NCBI GenBank assembly: GCA_014379785.1
Contig: JACMLD010000336.1
Location: forward strand, 1 to 12,864
Reading direction: 5' to 3'
From: Chitinophagaceae bacterium
Lineage (GTDB): Bacteria > Bacteroidota > Bacteroidia > Chitinophagales > Chitinophagaceae
Length of the DNA: 12,864 bases
Shown here: positions 6,857 to 12,864 of the stretch, one piece after another
Layout: the number at the start of each line of letters is the position of its first letter
Position numbering within the stretch: position 1 is the stretch's first letter
Translations under genes and position numbers: made by a program
Notes under the pieces: model-generated
What the model was told of the DNA's origin: nothing
The model's database searches: none
The model's input: the letters and a program-made list of their open reading frames with translations, nothing else

Positions 6857-9800
6857 TTATTTAAAGTTTCTTGCTTCGGGAAAAATTTTCTCCTGTGTGC
6901 TTTCTCTGATTTGTGAACGCTTATTCTGAGCCGTCGGTATACTTTTTTCGTCAGCCCGCGCGAGTGTGAGTAATGGAAGTTGCTCGATATTGGTTGTGGT
7001 TAGTGTTCTGAGCAATTTGGAGAGATTAAAACATCGTTTGACGATAACATGTATTACCTGGCCTTCAATCTGCAGTTTTCCTTCGACCATGATTAGTCTG
7101 GATTGCAGAATTTCTTTGCGGTATTTATCAAAAAGGCTCTTAAATATAACAAGGTTTGAAAAACCAAATTCGTCTTCTATCGTCATAAAGCAGACACCTC
7201 CGGCTGTGCCAGGTCTCTGCCTGACGAGTACCAATCCGGCTACCCTTACAAAATCGCCATCCTTCAGTGCAGGTAATTCCTTTGATGATCTGATATGAAG
7301 CTGTATAAGTTTTTCTCTTATAAAACTTACGGGATGGGCTTTTAGTGATAAGGCAGTAGCTGCATAATCGTGCACTACCTGTTCAGATGCTGACATGGAC
7401 GGGAGACTGAGTTGTTTTTCTTCCGGACCCGCAGCGGCTTGTCCGGCGAAAAGCGCAACCGGCCTGTCATTTTTTGTGGATATTTCCCAAAGTGCTTCCC
7501 TCCTGTTCATATTTATAGAGTTGAATGAATCCGCATCAGCCAGTTTCTCCAGTGATCCTTCCGGTACGTTGAGATCCCTCAACTGGTTTATGCTGGTGAA
7601 TTTTTCTTTTCTGCCTTTGAGCAAAATCAGGATGTCATCCTCTTTCAGTCCTTTGACCTGACGAAATCCGAGTCGCAGAGCAAAATATTTTCCACATTTT
7701 TCTTCAAGGCAGTTGTCCCATTTAGAGTGATTGATGTCTACAGGTCTTACTTCTACTCCATGTTTTGTGGTGTCGATGACAATTTGTGCAGGTTGATAAA
7801 ATCCCATTGGCATGCTGTTGAGCAACGAGCAGGCAAATACATCGGGATAGTGGCATTTGATCCAGCAGGATACATAGACCAGCAATGCAAAGCTGGCGGC
7901 ATGACTTTCGGGAAAACCATAACTGCCGAAACCTTCCAGCTGTTTAAAAACTCTTTGGGCATATTCACGGGTATATCCTCTTTGCAACATCCCATTGATC
8001 AACTTTTCTCCGAACCGGCTAACAAGACCTTTTAATTTGAATGTGGCCATGCTTCTTCTCAATTCATCTGCTTCTGATGGAGTGAATCCTGCGGCGACAA
8101 TGGCGATTTTCATTGCCTGTTCCTGAAAAAGTGGGACGCCCAGGGTGCGACCGAGAATTTCTTTTAATTCAGGAGAAGGATAATCGATTGCTTCTTCTCC
8201 ATTTCTTCTTCTAAGGTAGGGATGCACCATATCACCCTGTATGGGTCCGGGTCTGACGATGGCCACTTCAATTACCAGATCATAAAAGCATTTTGGTCTT
8301 AGCCTCGGTAGCATGGTCTGCTGCGCCCTGCTTTCGATTTGAAAAACACCGATGGTATCTGCCCGGCATATCATTTCATAGACCACCGGATCATCCTGGG
8401 GGATATTCGCCAGTGTAAGATCCAGGGAATAATGTTGCCTTGCTATATCAAAGGCTTTTCTGATACAGGTAAGCATGCCCAATCCCAATACATCTATTTT
8501 CAAAAACCCAATGGCATCTATATCATCCTTGTTCCATTCAATGCAGGTTCGATCGATCATCCTGGCATTCATGATGGGACATAGATCCGAAAGTTTGCCC
8601 CGGGTGATTACAAATCCTCCGGTGTGCTGGCCGAGTTGTCTTGGAAATCCCATGAACTGGCGGGTCAGGTCCAGAACTTTTCTCAGGTGTTTGTCTGCGG
8701 GGTTGAGTCCCTGTTCCACTATTCTTTTTTCCTCAAACCATTCAGCGGTAAATTCCCACACCGAGCTTGATATACGGTTGATTGTATCTGTGGACAAACC
8801 CATTGCGCGGGCTACGTCCCGGATGGCGCCTTTCTGGTGTTGCTGGGTAACAGTGGCGACGATTGCTGCACGATCACGGCCGTATTTCTGATAGATGTAT
8901 TGTATCACTTCCTCCCTGCGTTCGTGTTCGAAATCAACATCAATGTCGGGAGGTTCATTCCTGGCAGAAGAAATAAATCTTTCAAACAGGAGGTCAAATT
9001 TCGTGGGATTTACAGAAGTAATGCCCAGGCAGAAACATACCGTTGAGTTTGCTGCTGAACCTCTTCCCTGGCATAAAATGCCTTTTTCTCTTGCAAATCT
9101 TACGATATCATACACAGTTAAAAAATAGGGTGCGTAGTTCATTTCCCTGATAAATTCCAGTTCATGATTTATGGATGCAATTGTTTTTTCAGGAAGAATT
9201 TTTCCAAAGTGGCTTTCAGCTCCACGCCAGGCAAGCCAAGTGAGCTCTTCCTGTGGCGTGCGTCCTTCGCTTGTAATTTCTTCAGGGTATTCATATTTCA
9301 GGGATGAAGGGGAAAAGAGGCAGGCTTCTGCTATCTCCTGCGTTGTTCTGATCGCTTCCGGATATTGCCGGAAAAGTCTGAGCATTTCTTCTTCGGGTTT
9401 TAAAAATCTTTCTGCATTGGGATGAAGTTTAAATCCCGCATTGTAAATGGTGCATTTTTCCCTGATACAGGTTACAATGTCCTGTAGTTGCCTTCTCCCG
9501 GCTTCGTGGTAGTGAACATCATTTGTTGCTACAAGCGGAATACTTGACTGAGCGGATAATTCAGCCAGTCTGAAAAGATATTTACTGTCATCTCCGTTGT
9601 ATCTTCTGGACGCGCCAAGATATATTTCTGTTCCAAACGCTTCGCGGTATTCTTTTACTGCATTAATAAATGCGGGCGGGATTTTGAAATTTTTATCGAG
9701 TCCGACGGATGGAAGTACAATATATTTTACAGCATCAGAAATTTTATAAACATCGTTTTTATATAAAAGGCATTTGCCTTTTTCCGTACGCAGGTTACCG

Positions 9801-10081
9801 GTACTGAGCAAGCCACTGAGTGCCGAATAGGCATCTTTGTTTTCAGGATATGCAAGCAGTGATGGGCCGTCGTCTAAATCCAGCCTGACCCCGGATATTA
9901 ACCTGATATCTTTTTCTTTAGCTGCCACATAGGCTCTTACAAGTCCGGCAAAACTGTTTCTATCGGTGATAGCGATGGCTTTGTATTGCAATGCCGATGC
10001 GTATTCAACCATTTCTTCCGGATGCGAAGCGCCTCTCAGAAAACTGAAATTTGTCGTGACCTGTAATTCTGTATACCTCAT
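6857..10081 (-). CDS. dnaE2: Error-prone DNA polymerase III alpha subunit DnaE2 (ImuC)
   Basis: This 1074-residue C-family polymerase is the synthesising subunit of the ImuA-ImuB-DnaE2 mutasome, which copies past damaged template and causes induced mutation. The N-terminal PHP domain begins with the DnaE2-type sequence NFSFLRGASHPEEM (residues 11-24). The polymerase core shows the catalytic carboxylates Asp381 and Asp383 in PDIDVDFEH, and Asp530 in FLKIDVLGLG, plus GRGSAANS near 339. An HhH region lies at about 800-860 and an OB-fold at about 943-1015. The short length and the C-terminal end EARNFK resemble DnaE2 rather than the replicative DnaE (about 1160 or more). The PHP domain has Gln6 where many DnaE2 proteins have His (ELHC), so PHP metal binding is probably lost. 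It starts 11 bp after the imuB stop, and its own stop is 6 bp from that of the convergent PepSY-like gene. Confidence 0.95.
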   Translation of the reverse strand: MRYTELQVTTNFSFLRGASHPEEMVEYASALQYKAIAITDRNSFAGLVRAYVAAKEKDIRLISGVRLDLDDGPSLLAYPENKDAYSALSGLLSTGNLRTEKGKCLLYKNDVYKISDAVKYIVLPSVGLDKNFKIPPAFINAVKEYREAFGTEIYLGASRRYNGDDSKYLFRLAELSAQSSIPLVATNDVHYHEAGRRQLQDIVTCIREKCTIYNAGFKLHPNAERFLKPEEEMLRLFRQYPEAIRTTQEIAEACLFSPSSLKYEYPEEITSEGRTPQEELTWLAWRGAESHFGKILPEKTIASINHELEFIREMNYAPYFLTVYDIVRFAREKGILCQGRGSAANSTVCFCLGITSVNPTKFDLLFERFISSARNEPPDIDVDFEHERREEVIQYIYQKYGRDRAAIVATVTQQHQKGAIRDVARAMGLSTDTINRISSSVWEFTAEWFEEKRIVEQGLNPADKHLRKVLDLTRQFMGFPRQLGQHTGGFVITRGKLSDLCPIMNARMIDRTCIEWNKDDIDAIGFLKIDVLGLGMLTCIRKAFDIARQHYSLDLTLANIPQDDPVVYEMICRADTIGVFQIESRAQQTMLPRLRPKCFYDLVIEVAIVRPGPIQGDMVHPYLRRRNGEEAIDYPSPELKEILGRTLGVPLFQEQAMKIAIVAAGFTPSEADELRRSMATFKLKGLVSRFGEKLINGMLQRGYTREYAQRVFKQLEGFGSYGFPESHAASFALLVYVSCWIKCHYPDVFACSLLNSMPMGFYQPAQIVIDTTKHGVEVRPVDINHSKWDNCLEEKCGKYFALRLGFRQVKGLKEDDILILLKGRKEKFTSINQLRDLNVPEGSLEKLADADSFNSINMNRREALWEISTKNDRPVALFAGQAAAGPEEKQLSLPSMSASEQVVHDYAATALSLKAHPVSFIREKLIQLHIRSSKELPALKDGDFVRVAGLVLVRQRPGTAGGVCFMTIEDEFGFSNLVIFKSLFDKYRKEILQSRLIMVEGKLQIEGQVIHVIVKRCFNLSKLLRTLTTTNIEQLPLLTLARADEKSIPTAQNKRSQIRESTQEKIFPEARNFK

Positions 10082-10092
10082 AATCTATTCTT

Positions 10093-11595
10093 TCACGCAA
10101 AAAATCCATGTATAAACCACTTATAGGTATTTTGTAAGTCGTAATGACCGGAGCGGAATAACCAGTATCTGTCACCGTTTTCATCTTCCACCTGGTAATA
10201 ATCCCTGTGTCTGCCTTCTTCAATCCACCATTCCTGTTCGATTCTTTCCGGACCATCTGCTCTGATTATTTTGTGCAATCTTCCTTTGTATCTGAACAAC
10301 ATGGGAGGATAATCCGGTATAGGCGCCGTAACTTCTATTGATTCAGGATTGAGTAAGAGCCTGATTGGACGCGGATTTTGAATGGACCATTCTGCAGAGG
10401 ACTTTTCCTGTAGCGATGCAGTCTGACGCAACGAACGCTCGGGCCAGTAGTGTTCATCGGGAACATAGCGGTAAATATGACCGGTGCCCACCCTTATCGC
10501 CATTCTGTCTATCAGTTCATTTAACTGGTTGTTTTCCAGTCCGCAGGCTTGTTCCCATATCTTTTCCTGTTGCTGTTGAGTCTTTTCAACAATGCTGGCT
10601 TCCAGTATAAATATTTCTATCCCCAAAGCAGGTTCTATCTCATTAATTTTTGTTTCCAATAATCTGAATAAATGCTTTTTATTATTGGAGGGATGGCCGG
10701 TTGAAATAGATATTTCTTGCACTTTATTATCAACCCGGTGACAAATGAATGCCAGCTGACGAATGCCCAGTTCTTCTTTTGCAAGCCGTGTGCACATTGT
10801 ACTGAGCAAGGTATCCATCGCTATTTCTATACCTGTATGCGTTGATATGGGCTCCAGGCATGGCAGTCTCTCCTGGTAATCCGCAACAGGATCCACGGGA
10901 ATGATGATTTCATCTTCAAATCCAAGGCACTGATCAATTTTTTGTAAAAATATTTGTCCGAAGCGCCTTCTCAACGCGGTTCTGGGCATGTGGATGAATT
11001 GCGAAATCTTTCTGAGTCCTAGTTTATGTAGCCGTTGTGCGGTTTCATTTTCCGGACGAAGTGCTTCCGGAGGTAATGATAGGATGGCTTCATGATGTTT
11101 GCCCGGTGCAACCAAAAACCCTGACTGAGCATATCTTGCAATACCCCAGGAAGTTCCGATGGTGTCTGACATGGCAACGCGTGACTGATAACCCATGGCA
11201 GAAAACCTTTTTGAAATTTCTTCCAGGTATTTTTCTTCTCCACCCCATAAATGGGCGCAGCCAGTTGCATCCAGTAATAAACCATCAGGCAGATCAATGG
11301 CAGCGGAGGGTGTGAACCGGATGCAAAATTGAGCCAGCTTTTTTAATAAAGCAGATGTCAGACCAGGTTTCTGTTCACATACTTCCAGCAAGGGATACAA
11401 TGCCCTTGCATCAGCGAGCACCATTCCATTTTCTATTCCCTCCTGCTGCGCCCTGCTGTTTGCGGCAGTAATCACCATCCTTCCATGTTCAGGAGCAGCG
11501 ATTACGAGTGGTTTATTTTTCAGATTTGGTCGCCTGACAGTAAACCAGTCCGTTTCTAAAAAACGGAAACATATAGATACAAATCTTTTTTGCAT
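10093..11595 (-). CDS. imuB: ImuB, catalytically inactive Y-family polymerase-like mutasome scaffold
   Basis: The product is 500 residues if read from ATG 11595, which I choose over the upstream in-frame ATG at 11700. The extra 35 residues would lie inside imuA, and the family begins like MQKRFVSICFRFLETDWF. ImuB bridges the sliding clamp, ImuA and DnaE2 during translesion synthesis. The Y-family palm is recognisable, with LDATGCAHLWGGE at 108-120, PEALRPENETAQRLHKLGL near 175-194 and a little-finger region at about 245-335. The metal-binding acids are missing: the first motif reads ICFRFLETDW instead of the D-x-D pattern, and the SxDE motif is replaced by AAIDLPDG. This fits a non-catalytic ImuB. 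TQQQQEKIW (339-347) lies where family members carry a QxxLF-type clamp-binding motif and is a degenerate candidate. The C-terminal domain ends KWFIHGFFA. Only one base (11596) separates its ATG from the imuA stop, so translation is probably coupled. Confidence 0.92.
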   Translation of the reverse strand: MQKRFVSICFRFLETDWFTVRRPNLKNKPLVIAAPEHGRMVITAANSRAQQEGIENGMVLADARALYPLLEVCEQKPGLTSALLKKLAQFCIRFTPSAAIDLPDGLLLDATGCAHLWGGEEKYLEEISKRFSAMGYQSRVAMSDTIGTSWGIARYAQSGFLVAPGKHHEAILSLPPEALRPENETAQRLHKLGLRKISQFIHMPRTALRRRFGQIFLQKIDQCLGFEDEIIIPVDPVADYQERLPCLEPISTHTGIEIAMDTLLSTMCTRLAKEELGIRQLAFICHRVDNKVQEISISTGHPSNNKKHLFRLLETKINEIEPALGIEIFILEASIVEKTQQQQEKIWEQACGLENNQLNELIDRMAIRVGTGHIYRYVPDEHYWPERSLRQTASLQEKSSAEWSIQNPRPIRLLLNPESIEVTAPIPDYPPMLFRYKGRLHKIIRADGPERIEQEWWIEEGRHRDYYQVEDENGDRYWLFRSGHYDLQNTYKWFIHGFFA

Positions 11596-11596
11596 G

Positions 11597-12328
11597 TCAA
11601 CCCGTTTTTCTTTTTTGTTCCGGAAGAATCGCAGCAATTTTTGAAACGGGATGAAATTTTCCGTCGGACCATTCCACCTCCCACTTTCCAGGTCTTCCAT
11701 TCCTTACTTTCAATAATTCTACCTGCCATCTGGCAAAACCAACACCGGGAAGATTTTCGGGGACATGACCAGGCAATGATTTTATATTCCACCGCGCGAT
11801 AGCGGCAGTTGTTGAAAGCGACCTGGAAGTTTTCCGTAGAATAAAACCTGTGACCCTGCTTTTTTCAACTGCAAGCTGTAATCTCCTAGAGCCTGTAAAA
11901 CTCAGTTCCGGCAGCTCACCTATAACAGCAGATAATCCATCACATTTTAGTGCTTCTTCTATGGTCCATAAAATGTCTTTCTGATTTTGCAGATCAATAA
12001 ATATGATATTCTCTGGCTCAATTCCGAAACTTTTCAGCGCCGGAGGAAAAATGGTCAGCTGTGATCCTATCCAAATCGCTGCACCGGATTTATTCATGAG
12101 CGAACCTACAATGGCTGCAATAAATCCGGATGCAGCAGTGGCATTTTCCGTATTGCAGGCAATGAATTCATGTATCGATCCCAAAGGAAATTTCCCATCA
12201 GGAAAAGCGCCATTGAAAGGCCCGAAACCCATATCCGATAAACCAGATTTTAAAGCAGATCGATACCCCTGCAGAGGAAGAATTTCTCTTTTTAATCTTT
12301 CAATAATATCTGCTTTCTGCTGCGTCAT
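11597..12328 (-). CDS. imuA: ImuA, RecA/SulA-like mutasome accessory protein
   Basis: This 243-residue protein has the features of Bacteroidota ImuA. There is an N-terminal helical part (MTQQKADIIERLKREILPLQ), a RecA-like core with FPLGSIHEF (47-55), strands IWIGS (85-89), IIFIDL (108-113) and SAVIGEL (133-139), and the typical end ARWQVELLKVRNGRPGKWEVEW (199-220). The segment where RecA has its Walker A loop (about 57-69, ACNTENATAASGF) lacks the GKT/GKS signature, so classical ATP binding is unlikely. That state is usual for this branch as far as I recall. ImuA interacts with ImuB and is needed for mutasome function in species where the cassette has been studied. It is the first gene of imuA-imuB-dnaE2 and lies next to a candidate operator at 12337-12376. 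Symbol by family and synteny; the call is firm because all three cassette genes are adjacent. Confidence 0.88.
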   Translation of the reverse strand: MTQQKADIIERLKREILPLQGYRSALKSGLSDMGFGPFNGAFPDGKFPLGSIHEFIACNTENATAASGFIAAIVGSLMNKSGAAIWIGSQLTIFPPALKSFGIEPENIIFIDLQNQKDILWTIEEALKCDGLSAVIGELPELSFTGSRRLQLAVEKSRVTGFILRKTSRSLSTTAAIARWNIKSLPGHVPENLPGVGFARWQVELLKVRNGRPGKWEVEWSDGKFHPVSKIAAILPEQKRKTG

Positions 12329-12336
12329 CCCGTTTG

Positions 12337-12376
12337 TTCGTAAAGCAAACTTACTAAATTCTTTAGCAAATACTAA
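12337..12376 (-). promoter_or_regulatory. Candidate promoter with overlapping operator for imuA-imuB-dnaE2
   Basis: On the minus strand TAAGTTTG (12353-12346) matches the -7 consensus TAnnTTTG exactly and ends 17 nt before ATG 12328. It lies inside an imperfect palindrome, TTAGTAA-N7-TTACGAA (12357-12337, arms agree in 6 of 7 pairs). Just upstream is a second dyad, TTAG-N6-CTAA (12376-12363), and the two share ACTAA and AGCAAA with a 2-nt length difference. A repressor bound here would cover the -7 box, as expected for a damage-inducible cassette. No good -33 box is seen. LexA control is inference; lexA is not in the window. Confidence 0.5.
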
Positions 12377-12428
12377 TAAAAGATCACAGGGATTTTATGT
12401 ATTAATCTCCAATAAGTTAGGGGTGAAA

Positions 12429-12864
12429 TCAAATCTTCAATCCCACAGTCACATAAAAATTTCTCCCATCACTCGGCCATATTCCAGGTCCTGGATAAAT
12501 AACCGGTCTCTTTGTAAAATATTTCAGATCAAAAATATTTCCTACCCCTGCTCTGATATTTAAAAAGCCGTTTATGGGCATCGATGCATTGAAATCCCAG
12601 ACACCATATTCGGGTGTAATACCTCTGGCACCGGTCGGAGGAGGGTCCACTGTATTTAAGGCATCAGAAAACGATTTGCCGGTGTAACTATACAATATCG
12701 TGCAACTGAAACCCTGGTAAAAAACATCAACACCATTTCTGCTGATCCAATGTGGGACAGACTCCACCTGGTTGCCACGGATAGATTTATTTTCTGTACC
12801 AACAGCTAAATGTCCATTTGTAAAGACTGCATCCATATATGAGGTCGACGAAAATAAACCGGCG
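12429..12864 (-). CDS. TonB-dependent receptor, FecA-like, C-terminal part
   Basis: This is the last 145 residues of an outer-membrane TonB-dependent receptor; the 5' end lies beyond the right edge and the frame is open there. The sequence shows alternating barrel strands, such as NGVDVFYQGFSCTILYSYTG and GVWDFNASMPINGFLNIRAG. It ends with the standard NIFDLKYF...YPGPGIWPSDGRNFYVTVGLKI closing strands. The YPGPG-x-x-P-x-DGR-x-FYV ending is typical of receptors related to the ferric dicitrate receptor FecA, so uptake of a ferric siderophore or similar chelate is likely. The substrate cannot be fixed from the barrel end. It lies 100 bp upstream of imuA on the same strand, but imuA has its own candidate promoter and no functional link is expected. 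Confidence 0.9.
   Translation of the reverse strand, partial: AGLFSSTSYMDAVFTNGHLAVGTENKSIRGNQVESVPHWISRNGVDVFYQGFSCTILYSYTGKSFSDALNTVDPPPTGARGITPEYGVWDFNASMPINGFLNIRAGVGNIFDLKYFTKRPVIYPGPGIWPSDGRNFYVTVGLKI

Noticed and set aside
6857..10081. Replicative DNA polymerase III alpha (DnaE)
   Set aside because: Length, the NFSFLRGAS N-terminus, the RNFK-type C-terminus and the imuA-imuB context all point to DnaE2 instead.
11596..11700. 35-residue N-terminal extension of ImuB from ATG 11700
   Set aside because: It would overlap imuA by about 100 bp and does not look like the family N-terminus. ATG 11595, one base after the imuA stop, fits better.
10093..12328. Active Y-family polymerase (DinB/UmuC) with a RecA recombinase
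   Set aside because: The Y-family metal-binding acids and the Walker A signature are both absent, which matches ImuB and ImuA.
12003..12563. Plus-strand open frame of 186 codons over imuA and the intergenic region
   Set aside because: It is antisense to imuA and to the receptor end; no domain, signal peptide or promoter supports it.

Overview
The window looks like chromosomal DNA of a Bacteroidota member, most likely of the Chitinophagaceae type. This rests on four things: a one-protein hybrid two-component system (periplasmic propeller, kinase, receiver and AraC domain in one chain); a FecA-like TonB-dependent receptor; TAnnTTTG-type -7 boxes; and the lack of well-placed Shine-Dalgarno sequences. 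The genus assignment is inference.

Layout. The left part (1-2167) is on the minus strand: a metallophosphoesterase and an exonuclease III gene (xth) 16 bp apart, then a 131-bp gap with short repeats, then the 5' part of an unknown putative lipoprotein gene that runs off the left edge. A 97-bp divergent region leads to the plus-strand middle part (2265-6850): a 1322-residue hybrid sensor/regulator with a TTG start, followed after 86 bp by a small secreted PepSY-like protein. The right part (6857-12328) is again on the minus strand and is a tight imuA-imuB-dnaE2 cassette (gaps of 1 and 11 bp). Upstream of it, 100 bp away, is the 3' end of a TonB-dependent receptor gene that enters from the right edge. 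The PepSY-like gene and dnaE2 converge with 6 bp between their stop codons. No tRNA, rRNA, CRISPR array, transposase or integrase is visible, and no gene-free stretch exceeds 135 bp.

How the genes work together. ImuA, ImuB and DnaE2 form the damage-inducible mutasome for error-prone translesion synthesis. ImuB is a catalytically dead Y-family-like scaffold and DnaE2 is the polymerase. Exonuclease III is a second DNA repair gene, in its own unit with the phosphoesterase. The hybrid regulator has no susC/susD-type partners in view; its only downstream neighbour is the PepSY-like protein, and the two genes share a 17-bp leader motif (14 of 17 identical).

Most genes belong to known families, and I do not see a clearly undescribed system. 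The points most worth a second look are a candidate damage-response operator overlapping the -7 box of imuA, the shared leader motif of the regulator and PepSY-like genes, a G-quadruplex-capable tract, and an 8-bp-periodic repeat beside a dispersed-repeat-like element.
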